Source: an uncultured Bacteroidales bacterium
GTDB lineage: Bacteria; Bacteroidota; Bacteroidia; Bacteroidales; UBA932
DNA length: 64,000 bases
Direction: 5' to 3'
Assembly (NCBI GenBank): GCA_900316795.1
Contig: ONEF01000016.1
Span: 1-64,000, forward strand
Part shown: in pieces, positions 1-9,594 of the stretch
How positions within the stretch are numbered: position 1 is the first letter of the stretch
Layout of the letters: every line of letters starts with the position of its first letter
Notes under the pieces: model-generated
Seen by the model: only the letters and a program-made list of their open reading frames with translations
What the model was told of the DNA's origin: nothing
The model's database searches: none
Position numbers and translations under genes: made by a program

Positions 1-122
1 ACGGTGGGAGCACTCTGGCGGGGAAAACGCGCCCTCTGTCCCTAAATACGGGACGGTGGGAGCACTCTGGCGGGGAAAATGCGCCTTCTGTCCCAAAATC
101 CGGGACGGAGGGAGCACTTTGG
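1..122. repeat. 52-bp tandem repeat, about 2.3 copies, cut by left edge
   Basis: Two full units (1-52 and 53-104) and a partial third (105-122) repeat with a period of 52 bases and only a few substitutions. Each unit carries a short inverted repeat (gtccc at 39-43 pairing with gggac at 50-54). The array probably continues beyond the left edge. No gene is supported here; the open frame on the minus strand through this stretch is low complexity and has no recognisable domain. Confidence 0.85.
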
Positions 123-185
123 ACTGAGCTGAAAACCTCCGTCGTTGAAAAAAGTTGAAAGAATCTTTGTATTTTTGTGTAGGAG

Positions 186-263
186 AATGATTTTGCACTG
201 AAGAATGATTTTGCACTGAAGAATGATTTTGCACTGAAGATTGATTTTGCACTGAAGATTGAT
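186..263. repeat. 18-bp tandem repeat, four copies plus partial fifth
   Basis: The unit aatgattttgcactgaag is repeated at 186-203, 204-221, 222-239 and 240-257 (the last with attg for aatg), and a six-base partial copy follows to 263. The array sits directly upstream of the start codon at 276, so it lies in the promoter or leader of the hydrolase gene. Confidence 0.9.
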
Positions 264-275
264 AATTAAAGAAGT

Positions 276-1391
276 ATGCTGATAGCTCTTGGAATTATTC
301 TGACAATCATAGCATTGTTTTTCACCGACTATGTGAGCATGGGCAGAGTTCCGCACGGGAAAAGACTGGAAAGATGCCAGGCTAGTCCAAACTACAATAA
401 GACTGGTTTTACCAACTTGGAACCCACGATTTTAATCACCGACAATGCCAAGAGAAAAGGCATAAAGTCGGTCTTATGGAGTTTCATTTTCAGCAGCAAG
501 AACGGCCTGAAGCCAAAGACTCCTCTGGAATCATATCCTGTAAACCGGGAAGAAATAGAGAAGGCTGTAAGACAAGGTCAAGACAAGGTTATCTGGTTCG
601 GGCATTCATCTTATCTGCTCATCATTGGCGGCAAAACCATACTTGTGGATCCCGTATTTTACCATGGATCCCCTATTTCATTTATCAACAGGCCATTCAA
701 AGGAACTTCCTATTTCCGGATCCACGACCTCCCTTTCATAGATTTTCTTGTTTACACACATGATCATTACGACCATCTGGACTACAAGGCCGCCAAGAAA
801 TTAAAGCACAAGTCAGGGATGACAATAGTTCCTTTGGGCGTGGGCTCTCACCTTGAATATTGGGGGTTCAAGCCAGAGAAAGTCGTAGAACTTGACTGGG
901 GAGAAAGTTATTCTCAAGCTCTTGACGGCCATATCCCACATCACATGGAAGGTACTGATACTCTTGAAGTGGAGCGGTTCACATTCAATTGCACTCCCGC
1001 CAGGCATTTTTCCGGAAGATCTTTCAAGATGAACCGCACACTGTGGGCTTCTTTTGTACTCCAGACTCCTTCAAAGTGCATATATATAGGGGGAGATGGC
1101 GGCTACGGCAAGCATTTCAAGGAGATAGGCCAGAAATACAGCATCGACTGGGCATTCATAGAAAACGGCCAGTACAATAAAAGGTGGGCTTATATTCATA
1201 CGCTGCCGGATCAGCTTCACTGCGTTATGGAAGATCTTGGTGCAAGGCACTATGTTACAGTACACCATTCCAAATTCTCTCTGTCCCAACATAAATGGGA
1301 TGAACCTTTGGGCAATGAGCTGAAAGCTGCCGAGCAATCCGGTAAAAGCCTTACCGTACTCCAGATAGGTAATCCTACAGACTTAAAGTAA
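276..1391 (+). CDS. Metallo-beta-lactamase-fold hydrolase, membrane-anchored
   Basis: 371 residues. An N-terminal hydrophobic segment (about residues 2-18) should act as signal anchor. The metal-binding signature H162-x-H164-x-D166-H167 of the metallo-beta-lactamase superfamily is intact, and downstream histidines (in ARHFSG and VHHSKF) fit the remaining ligands. The overall pattern (WFGHSS, VDPVF, THDHYDHLD, GGDGGYGKHF) is that of the RomA / NAPE-PLD-like branch of the superfamily (beta-lactamase domain 2). Substrate is unknown; members include phospholipases and uncharacterised hydrolases. It runs alone and converges on the ATP synthase operon, whose last gene ends 53 bases away. The start at 276 is preceded by the 18-bp repeat array, not by an obvious Shine-Dalgarno sequence. 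Confidence 0.85.
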   Translation: MLIALGIILTIIALFFTDYVSMGRVPHGKRLERCQASPNYNKTGFTNLEPTILITDNAKRKGIKSVLWSFIFSSKNGLKPKTPLESYPVNREEIEKAVRQGQDKVIWFGHSSYLLIIGGKTILVDPVFYHGSPISFINRPFKGTSYFRIHDLPFIDFLVYTHDHYDHLDYKAAKKLKHKSGMTIVPLGVGSHLEYWGFKPEKVVELDWGESYSQALDGHIPHHMEGTDTLEVERFTFNCTPARHFSGRSFKMNRTLWASFVLQTPSKCIYIGGDGGYGKHFKEIGQKYSIDWAFIENGQYNKRWAYIHTLPDQLHCVMEDLGARHYVTVHHSKFSLSQHKWDEPLGNELKAAEQSGKSLTVLQIGNPTDLK

Positions 1392-1425
1392 TCAGGGGTG
1401 CTCACTCAGTTAGCAGGGTGAAATG

Positions 1426-1453
1426 GCTCAATAAGAACCAGTCCTTATTGAGC
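1426..1453. terminator. Hairpin between convergent genes
   Basis: gctcaataag (1426-1435) pairs perfectly with cttattgagc (1444-1453) around an 8-base loop. It overlaps the atpG stop codon and lies downstream of the hydrolase gene. There is no clear T tract on either side, so termination is inferred only from position. Confidence 0.45.
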
Positions 1454-2371
1454 GCTGCCAGCCACGATATCCAGAAGTTCAGCGGTTATGGCCTGCTGAC
1501 GGCTCTTGTTGTAGAGGACCGTAAGCTCCTGGATAAGGTCATCAGCATTGTCCGTAGCCACCTGCATGGCAATGGTCCTGGCCGCATGCTCGCTGGCATA
1601 AGAATCAGTGAGGCAGGTATATAGTTTCTGCTTCAAAAGCTGTGGCATCAGAGACTCTATGACCTCAGCCACAGAAGGTTCCACTATGTAGTTGTTCAGA
1701 AAGCCTTCTGCCGTAGCTTTCTGCTCTTTTTTGTACTGGGCTATTTCCAAAGGAAGATAGAGGTCTCTCCGGATTTTCTGGGAAGCGGAGGATTTGAAAT
1801 GATGGTAAATGACATAAACCCTGCCTATGATGCCTTCTGCATACTGCCTGAGGATGTGGTCTGCAAGGGCAAAAACGTTCTTGTAGTCCGGTTTGGCGGC
1901 AAGACTCTGGAATGTGAACTCCCCAACCGCTGTCTTCAAAGAAGTTACCGGCTTGAAATCCATCTTCTTTACAGCATCCTCAACCTTCTTGCCTACCGCA
2001 TAGACATCTATCTGCTCATCCGTTACCATATCTCCCTTGAGATCCAGGACCAGAGACATGAACTCCCTTATCGCGTTGTAGTTGAAAGCTCCGCAGAGTG
2101 ATGAGTTGGAGGACATCACTATTACAGCCACCTTCTTGGACGGATCTATCTTGTCTTCAGCTTTGAGCACATAGGGTGAATTGAAAGGAGTTTCTCCTGA
2201 AAGGAAGTTGGAAACTATATTGTCCAGACTACTCTGGTAAGGCAGCATGGACGTTATCATTCCCTGTGCTTTATGGAGCTTGGCAGAAGAAACCATCTTC
2301 ATAGCAGAGGTTACTTTGCGTGTCCCCTGAACAGAACCTATCCTGGACTTTATCTCCTTCAGCGATGCCAT
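1445..2371 (-). CDS. atpG: F-type ATP synthase gamma subunit
   Basis: 308 residues, the central stalk subunit of F1 that rotates inside the alpha3beta3 head. The N-terminal helix (MASLKEIKSRIGSVQGTRK, then VTSAMKMVSSAKLHKAQ) and the C-terminal helix (ARTIAMQVATDNADDLIQEL) that form the coiled-coil shaft are both recognisable, and length is normal for Bacteroidota. It is the last gene of the operon, 67 bases after atpA. The stop codon is inside a hairpin at 1426-1453. Confidence 0.97.
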   Translation of the reverse strand: MASLKEIKSRIGSVQGTRKVTSAMKMVSSAKLHKAQGMITSMLPYQSSLDNIVSNFLSGETPFNSPYVLKAEDKIDPSKKVAVIVMSSNSSLCGAFNYNAIREFMSLVLDLKGDMVTDEQIDVYAVGKKVEDAVKKMDFKPVTSLKTAVGEFTFQSLAAKPDYKNVFALADHILRQYAEGIIGRVYVIYHHFKSSASQKIRRDLYLPLEIAQYKKEQKATAEGFLNNYIVEPSVAEVIESLMPQLLKQKLYTCLTDSYASEHAARTIAMQVATDNADDLIQELTVLYNKSRQQAITAELLDIVAGSAQ

Positions 2372-2438
2372 AATGCTATTTCAATATATCTTGTCTTAAA
2401 TACAATTACATCCTGCCTGCCTTCTCCCGACAAACGAA

Positions 2439-4025
2439 TCATGCAGTAAGCTGGTTCAGTGTCATCTGTGCGATCTTCTCGATCTTGGAAGTGATCTCAT
2501 CATTGAACTCTCCCTTTGAAAGAAGATCCAGTACGTCTTCCTGATGGTTGAGACGGAGGGAATTGAGGAACACCTTTTCGAACTCCTGAACCTGGGATAT
2601 GTCTATATCCTTGAAAAGTCCATGGGTTCCGCAGTAAAGTATGGCAACCTGTTCTTCCACGCTCATCGGTGAATACTGGGGCTGGATAAGAAGCCTGGTG
2701 TTCTTCCTTCCTTTGTCTATGGCCATTGCCGTAACTTTGTCCATATCGCCACCGAACTTGGAGAACGCTTCAAGTTCTTGATACTGAGCCTGGTCTATTT
2801 TCAGTGTTCCAGCAACCTTCTTCATTGGCTTGATCTGGGCATTGCCGCCAACACGGGAAACGGATATACCCACATTGATTGCAGGACGGTTTCCCTGGTT
2901 GAACAGGTCTGTATCCAGGAATATCTGCCCGTCAGTGATGGAAATCACATTCGTCGGGATGTATGCTGATACATCTCCTTCCTGAGTCTCGATAATAGGA
3001 AGCGCCGTAAGTGAACCTCCACCCTTGACTTTTCCCTTCAGGGATGCAGGAAGATCGTTCATCTGCTCGGCGACTTCCTGCTGGTCTATGATCTTTGCAG
3101 CTCTTTCCAGAAGCCTTGAATGCAGGTAGAAGATGTCTCCAGGGTAAGCTTCTCGTCCGGAAGGACGGCGGAGGATCAGGGATACTTCACGGTAGGAAAC
3201 AGCCTGTTTTGAAAGGTCATCATACACAACAAGGGCATCTCTTCCGGTATCTCTGAAATATTCTCCTATGGCAGCTCCTGCGAAAGGCGCAAAGTACTGG
3301 AGTGCTGCAGGATCCGCAGCTGTAGCGCAAACCACTACCGTATAGTCCATCGCACCGCTGGAACGGAGAGTCTCCACAAGAGAGGCGACGGTCGAACCTT
3401 TCTGCCCTATTGCCACATAGATACAGTAAACAGGCTTCCCCTTTCTCATCGCGTTCTTCTGGTTGATGATAGTGTCAATCGCAATGGCGGTCTTTCCTGT
3501 CTGGCGGTCTCCGATTATGAGCTCTCTCTGGCCTCTTCCGATAGGGATCATGGAGTCAATGGCCTTGATGCCGGTCTGGAGCGGCTGGTTCACAGGCTGA
3601 CGGAAGACAACGCCCGGGGCCTTTCTTTCAAGAGGCATCTCAAAGAGCTCGCCTCCGACCTCTCCTTTGCCGTCAAGCGGCTGGCCCAGAGGATTGATAA
3701 CCCTTCCGAGCATACTTTCTCCAACCCTTATGGATGCGATTCTCTTGGTCCTGCGCACGGTGAAACCTTCCTTGATGTTATCTGTCGGGCCGAGGAGCAC
3801 AGCTCCCACGTTATCCTCCTCAAGGTTCATGACCACGGCCATCTCACCGTTCTCGAATTCAAGAAGTTCACTGGCTTCAGCGTTCCTCAGTCCATATATG
3901 CGTACAACTCCGTCGCTGACCTGCAGTACGGTTCCCACCTCGTCCAGCTGTATCTTGTCTTCAATGCCTTCCAACTGCTTGCGCAAAACGTCGGAAACTT
4001 CACTTGCTTTGATGTTCAATGCCAT
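2439..4025 (-). CDS. atpA: F-type ATP synthase alpha subunit
   Basis: 528 residues, the non-catalytic nucleotide-binding subunit of F1. The P-loop GDRQTGKT is intact, as are [18 protein letters not shown] and the alpha signature [14 protein letters not shown] near residues 385-400. Begins with [15 protein letters not shown], the usual start; atpH ends one base upstream of it, so translation is probably coupled. Confidence 0.98.
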   Translation of the reverse strand: MALNIKASEVSDVLRKQLEGIEDKIQLDEVGTVLQVSDGVVRIYGLRNAEASELLEFENGEMAVVMNLEEDNVGAVLLGPTDNIKEGFTVRRTKRIASIRVGESMLGRVINPLGQPLDGKGEVGGELFEMPLERKAPGVVFRQPVNQPLQTGIKAIDSMIPIGRGQRELIIGDRQTGKTAIAIDTIINQKNAMRKGKPVYCIYVAIGQKGSTVASLVETLRSSGAMDYTVVVCATAADPAALQYFAPFAGAAIGEYFRDTGRDALVVYDDLSKQAVSYREVSLILRRPSGREAYPGDIFYLHSRLLERAAKIIDQQEVAEQMNDLPASLKGKVKGGGSLTALPIIETQEGDVSAYIPTNVISITDGQIFLDTDLFNQGNRPAINVGISVSRVGGNAQIKPMKKVAGTLKIDQAQYQELEAFSKFGGDMDKVTAMAIDKGRKNTRLLIQPQYSPMSVEEQVAILYCGTHGLFKDIDISQVQEFEKVFLNSLRLNHQEDVLDLLSKGEFNDEITSKIEKIAQMTLNQLTA

Positions 4026-4026
4026 A

Positions 4027-4587
4027 TTAAACTATTCTCCTGTTCTTGTCTATGAGGCTGCGGCGTATCTTCCTGAGCTGTGCAGCCACGCTTGCATCTA
4101 ATCTGTAGTCGTCTATATCGAATATGAAACCTCCTTCAATTGAAGGGTCCACACTCTTCTGAAGTTCAATCTTCTTGCCCAGCATCCCGGAGACACGGGC
4201 AAGTATCTTGTCTTCCATTTCTTTTTCCAGAGGAACAGCGGTAATTATCTTTACCACCGCTATACCCTCGCTCTTGCGGTAGAGGTCCTGATAGTTGACA
4301 AGGGATGAACTCAGAAAGGCTTCCCTGTGTTTTTCCAGCACCAGGGCAAAGAACTTCCGCATCACATCCCGGGTCTTTTCCTCGCCCGTAAGGGCTGAAG
4401 AAAGCAGTTCAAGCTTTTCCGGCCGTGAGAGAAGAGGATCCTCCAAGGTGGTGGTGAGGGTAGGATTCTGGGCAAAGCAATCCAGCAGAATCTTTGCCTG
4501 CAGGTAAACCTCCCCGGCTACACCCTCTTCCCGGGCATATCCGAGCAAAGCCTTGGCATATCTGACCGCCAGTACTCCTACGTCCAT
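4027..4587 (-). CDS. atpH: F-type ATP synthase delta subunit
   Basis: 186 residues. The delta (OSCP-like) subunit links the top of F1 to the peripheral stalk b subunits. The family pattern is visible in [11 protein letters not shown] near the N-terminus and in the C-terminal segment [22 protein letters not shown]. Its start overlaps the end of atpF by ten bases, and its stop is one base from atpA, so the three genes are likely translationally coupled. Confidence 0.95.
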   Translation of the reverse strand: MDVGVLAVRYAKALLGYAREEGVAGEVYLQAKILLDCFAQNPTLTTTLEDPLLSRPEKLELLSSALTGEEKTRDVMRKFFALVLEKHREAFLSSSLVNYQDLYRKSEGIAVVKIITAVPLEKEMEDKILARVSGMLGKKIELQKSVDPSIEGGFIFDIDDYRLDASVAAQLRKIRRSLIDKNRRIV

Positions 4588-5093
4588 TTCTCAGCTCCAC
4601 CCTCTTTTACAACTTCTTCGAGCATCTTGTCTATCAAGGCCATCTGACTTTGCTGGTCAGAGAGTCTCTCGCGTATTACTTTCTCAGCGATGTCGCATGA
4701 AAGTGACGCCATCTCTCTCCTGACAGCCAGGAGTGCCTCATCCTTTTCTCTCTGGATCTGAGCCTTGGCATCCTCCATAGTCTTCTGGGCCTCAGCCTGA
4801 GCCTCCTGCTTGGCAGCGGCGATTATCTTGTCGCGCTGCTGGGCCGCCTCATTCAGAAGCCTACCCTGTTCCTTGTTGGCCTGGGCGATGACTGCCTTGG
4901 AATCCTCTTCCACCCTGGCCAGGGTTTCTTTGGCCTCCTTGGCGCTGTTCAAAGAAGTTTCAACGTAATTCTTCCTCTCCTCGACAGACTTGGTTATCAC
5001 CGGAAAAGCGAACTTGGCGAGGATGAAGAACACCACGCCGAAAGATATCAGCATCCAGAACAACAATCCGCTGTCGGGAACAAGCAATGACAT
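4578..5093 (-). CDS. atpF: F-type ATP synthase b subunit
   Basis: 171 residues. One N-terminal transmembrane helix (about residues 8-30, LLFWMLISFGVVFFILAKFAF) is followed by a long charged, Ala/Gln/Glu-rich coiled coil, the peripheral stalk that holds F1 against F0. Length and organisation are normal. It lies 23 bases after atpE and overlaps atpH by ten bases. Confidence 0.96.
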   Translation of the reverse strand: MSLLVPDSGLLFWMLISFGVVFFILAKFAFPVITKSVEERKNYVETSLNSAKEAKETLARVEEDSKAVIAQANKEQGRLLNEAAQQRDKIIAAAKQEAQAEAQKTMEDAKAQIQREKDEALLAVRREMASLSCDIAEKVIRERLSDQQSQMALIDKMLEEVVKEGGAEKWT

Positions 5094-5116
5094 AATCTAT
5101 CCTTTAAAGACTCTTG

Positions 5117-5386
5117 TTATCCGAGCTGCACAAAGTATGAAAGCATACATACGATCACTGCGATCAGGGCAACACCCTCTATAAGGGCTGCGGAAAGGAT
5201 CATACCGCTGCGGATGTCACCGGCTGCCTGAGGCTGACGTGCGATAGCGTCCATTGCGTTTGCACCGATCTTGCTGATTCCGAACGCAGCACCGATCACT
5301 ACGATTCCTGCTCCTATTGCAGCAGCTGCCTTGCTGACTGCCAAAGCCATTGTGTACTCAAGGATTACTGAAAGAATTGTTAACAT
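5117..5386 (-). CDS. atpE: F-type ATP synthase c subunit
   Basis: 89 residues; two transmembrane helices with the polar loop ARQPQAAGDIR. The ion-binding carboxylate is the Glu in SAALIEGVAL of helix 2. Compared with sodium-type rings (as in Ilyobacter), the Gln of helix 1 is replaced by Ile and the residue after the Glu is Gly rather than Ser, so the ring should be proton-specific; this is an inference from motif comparison. A second possible start (MALAVSK, residue 13) would give a shorter protein, but the 89-residue form is like other Bacteroidota c subunits. A 131-base spacer without recognisable signals separates it from atpB. Confidence 0.96.
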   Translation of the reverse strand: MLTILSVILEYTMALAVSKAAAAIGAGIVVIGAAFGISKIGANAMDAIARQPQAAGDIRSGMILSAALIEGVALIAVIVCMLSYFVQLG

Positions 5387-5517
5387 AACGTATCAATATT
5401 TAAATGTTTATAATCTCTATCTTGCTTCTCGCAGTGATATGTATTGTTTGCACTACGCTTCGCTCATGTGCTGCACAATCATATCCACTGCTTACTTTAA
5501 ATCATTGTCACTCTTTT

Positions 5518-6636
5518 CTATTGCTCTTTTATTTCACTGTTTTCTGTTGTTTTCACTTCTTTCTTATGGTGATGTATCTGGGCTGAGCCTATGAACACCG
5601 CGCTGAGCAGGGTGAACACATAAGCCTGGATGTATGCCACCAGAAGCTCCAGTGCATACATGAATATGTTGAAGAGCACCGAGATGAAGGTCATGGACCC
5701 TCCCAGGGCCGCTCCCGCGCTGAATCCGATGAATATGAGGACAGTGAGAACCAGCATAGCCATGTGGCCTCCGAGCATATTGGCAAAGAGCCTTATCATC
5801 AGGGCTATAGGCTTTGTGAAAATACCAATGAGCTCAATCAGCGGCATCAGCGGCACCGGTGCCTTCAGCCAGGTCGGAACATCCGGCCACAGTATCTCTT
5901 TCCAGTACTCCCGGCTTCCGAACACGTTCACGGCTATGAAAGTGCATAGGGCAAGGAACATGGTTATGCTCATGTTAGCCGTAATACCTACACCTCCAGG
6001 GAATATTGGAAGCAGGCTCATAAGGTTGCTGGTGAAGATAAAGAAGAATGCCGTCAGAAGGTAAGGCGAGAATTTTTTGTAGTTCTCACCGATGCAAGGC
6101 TTTATGATACCGTCTTCTACCATCCCAACCAGCATCTCCACAAAGCTCACATACTTTGAAGGGACAGCATTGGTGTCTCCGCGATGTTTCCTGTACCATT
6201 TTGCGGCTGGCAGGAACAGGAGAAGGAGAATTATGGAGTTGATTATTATGGCAAGGCCCATTTTTGTCAGAGAAAGGTCCACCGGCCTTACGAAACTTCC
6301 ATCCGGCATCTTTTCCATCAACTTGTAGGCGTGGGCGCTGTCTTCCGGAGCCGGATAGAAGCCCTCATAGCTTCCGCCGTTTTCATGAAGTCTCCTGGAA
6401 GAGAAAACGTGCCAGCCGCTGGTATTGCTGTAAAGTATTACAGGAAGATAGACTGCTATGTCCTTGTCCCCTACTTTGGTGATGTGCCAGGTATAGGAAT
6501 CCAGCATGTGCTCGAAGATGATGTGCTGGACATTCACTCCCTCACCTTCTTCCGTCTCAGACAATGCAAAGCAGGATACCGGATCAAAACAGAGTCCAGC
6601 CATAACCATCGCGATTATAAAAAATATCCTGCGCAT
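5518..6636 (-). CDS. atpB: F-type ATP synthase a subunit
   Basis: 372 residues from the ATG at 6636; a GTG one codon upstream is an alternative. A cleavable-looking signal (MRRIFFIIAMVMAGLCFDPVSC) precedes a periplasmic domain of about 100 residues typical of Bacteroidota a subunits. Then come the F0 membrane helices, with the conserved Arg in PIALMIRLFANMLGGHM, the residue that works against the c-ring carboxylate, and the C-terminal VAYIQAYVFTLLSAVFIG. Start and stop of neighbouring genes overlap (TGATG), coupling it to the AtpI-like gene. Confidence 0.96.
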   Translation of the reverse strand: MRRIFFIIAMVMAGLCFDPVSCFALSETEEGEGVNVQHIIFEHMLDSYTWHITKVGDKDIAVYLPVILYSNTSGWHVFSSRRLHENGGSYEGFYPAPEDSAHAYKLMEKMPDGSFVRPVDLSLTKMGLAIIINSIILLLLFLPAAKWYRKHRGDTNAVPSKYVSFVEMLVGMVEDGIIKPCIGENYKKFSPYLLTAFFFIFTSNLMSLLPIFPGGVGITANMSITMFLALCTFIAVNVFGSREYWKEILWPDVPTWLKAPVPLMPLIELIGIFTKPIALMIRLFANMLGGHMAMLVLTVLIFIGFSAGAALGGSMTFISVLFNIFMYALELLVAYIQAYVFTLLSAVFIGSAQIHHHKKEVKTTENSEIKEQ

Positions 6637-7043
6637 CACTTCTTGAGTTTTTTTGTGAAATAAACCGAATCAAATATCAGCATCGCGATATAAAAAAGGA
6701 TGAAGGAAGCAGCCACCCACTTCGCTGAGTCCCTGTCTATGATAAACAATATCAGGAGGAAAGCCACCAGGACCACAAGCTTGATCCCTCTTACCGCCAT
6801 ATAGCCGGAAATGAGCGTTCTTTCTCCTTTCTTTGCAAAATGATCCAACATCAGTATCCCGAAGAAAGATACGGAAAAGAACACAACGGCCATAAGACCA
6901 ATCTTCCACGAGAAAGCCGGAGCATAGAAAAAATAAGCCAGACATAGTATCAGACAGGCCACCGCTGCCATACTGACCAACATTCCAAAAGCATATTTCG
7001 TCTTTCTCAAATCCATCTTGCTTTCCTTTTCCCCCATATACAT
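6636..7043 (-). CDS. Small four-helix membrane protein in the ATP synthase operon (AtpI-like)
   Basis: 135 residues with about four hydrophobic segments and a Lys-rich tail. It occupies the place, between atpC and atpB, where Bacteroidota operons carry an uncharacterised membrane gene. By position it may act like AtpI, which assists c-ring assembly or cation supply, but sequence similarity to AtpI cannot be shown here. Later starts at 7037 and 7016 (MDLRKTKYAFG) are possible; the one at 7016 begins right before the first hydrophobic segment. Its stop overlaps the atpB start by one base. Confidence 0.75.
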   Translation of the reverse strand: MYMGEKESKMDLRKTKYAFGMLVSMAAVACLILCLAYFFYAPAFSWKIGLMAVVFFSVSFFGILMLDHFAKKGERTLISGYMAVRGIKLVVLVAFLLILFIIDRDSAKWVAASFILFYIAMLIFDSVYFTKKLKK

Positions 7044-7063
7044 CTTGCCTCAAATCCTCCTCA

Positions 7064-7309
7064 TCAGCAGATACATACCGTTACCTTGCCGTTGCTCATC
7101 TCCACAAAGCCTCCGTCTATTTCCACGCTCTGCGCTCCTCCTGCTTTGGCCGTGAAAGAAACAACTCCTTTCTCCAGAGAAGATATTATAGGCGCATGGT
7201 GGGGAAGGATGGTAAAAGGCGCCATTTTTCCGGGGAGTGTCACCTCAGACACTTCCCCCTTGAACAGGCTCCTTTCCGGAGATATTATATTAAGGTGAAG
7301 ATATTCCAT
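7064..7309 (-). CDS. atpC: F-type ATP synthase epsilon subunit, short form
   Basis: 81 residues. Only the N-terminal beta-sandwich domain is present (LHLNIISPERSLFKGEV, then GKMAPFTILPHHAPIISSL). The C-terminal helical hairpin that inhibits ATP hydrolysis in other bacteria is missing, as is usual in Bacteroidota. It follows atpD by 31 bases. Confidence 0.93.
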   Translation of the reverse strand: MEYLHLNIISPERSLFKGEVSEVTLPGKMAPFTILPHHAPIISSLEKGVVSFTAKAGGAQSVEIDGGFVEMSNGKVTVCIC

Positions 7310-7340
7310 TTAAACGTTCAGTTAAGCGTTCGGCTCCGGA

Positions 7341-8870
<1,530 letters not shown>

Positions 8871-8903
8871 TTAAATCTTAATAATTATTCCGTTTGGAGG
8901 GCT

Positions 8904-8911
8904 CAAATTTA
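8904..8911 (-). promoter_or_regulatory. -7 element of the ATP synthase operon
   Basis: The minus strand reads TAAATTTG, a perfect match to the Bacteroidota -7 consensus TAnnTTTG, 48 bases before the atpD ATG. No -33 TTTG is seen at the usual 19-22 base spacing. Confidence 0.55.
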
Positions 8912-8999
8912 CAACAAAACTCCCAAAGAAAAAATTAAAAAAAATATTCCCGCGTCCGTTAACTTGGACAGGAAGCAAAACAAGCTTGCAGTGTTGTCC

Positions 9000-9521
9000 T
9001 TAGTAGTCTTGATGGTGCTTGAGTCCCAGGCTGTCTGCCGGTGTGGCGGCATTTTTCAATGAGTCCAGATAGTTGTTTATTGCACCTACACCGGAATAAA
9101 GTTTGGCGCTGGGCCAGGCGTTGCTTCCTCCGGAAGAAATGCTTCCGTTTTCATATCCTATGTACACATGCCATCCGTAGCCGTCCAGAACTTCCGCTCT
9201 CGGGCGATAGGATTCTGCAAGTTTATGGAGCTTATACTCTGCTGCCATCTCTTCTATCTTCTTCAGTGCGTCTTCATGCACTCTGACAAGGTGGATGTCG
9301 TTGTCGTCATGGGAATAGCCGAGCTGGATGGTGCCGTCTTCAAGGGTGCTTACTTCAAAGTAGTTTATAGGGTAGGCCATCGTACCGCTGTAGGAGTACT
9401 GGTAAGACACAGCTTTGCCTTCAGGCTTTTCGTTTTTGCCGCTTTCTATTATGCCGAATGAATTTCTCGAACACAGGCCGAGAAGGGCAAGCAGACTGGA
9501 GAATGTCAGGATCATTTTCAT
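9000..9521 (-). CDS. Secreted protein of unknown function
   Basis: 173 residues, starting at MKMILTF with a hydrophobic signal segment (LTFSSLLALLGLCSRNSFG). The frame stays open far upstream but that part overlaps the preceding gene, so the ATG at 9521, which begins the signal sequence, is preferred. The mature part is mixed alpha/beta with no family that I recognise; notable are GYGWHVYIGYENG and repeated Tyr residues. It follows the DUF2207 gene by 73 bases on the same strand and may be cotranscribed with lemA and that gene. Confidence 0.7.
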   Translation of the reverse strand: MKMILTFSSLLALLGLCSRNSFGIIESGKNEKPEGKAVSYQYSYSGTMAYPINYFEVSTLEDGTIQLGYSHDDNDIHLVRVHEDALKKIEEMAAEYKLHKLAESYRPRAEVLDGYGWHVYIGYENGSISSGGSNAWPSAKLYSGVGAINNYLDSLKNAATPADSLGLKHHQDY

Positions 9522-9594
9522 AGTTCTGGTGTTTATATTGTTAATAGATATGCCTTTAGATGTGGCTTTACAATTAAGTTGTGATTGTGCAGTA

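Noticed and set aside
42..356. 104-codon open frame on the minus strand through the left-edge repeats
   Set aside because: It is made of the two tandem arrays (repeated LQCKI units) and shows no domain; it also overlaps the start of the hydrolase gene.
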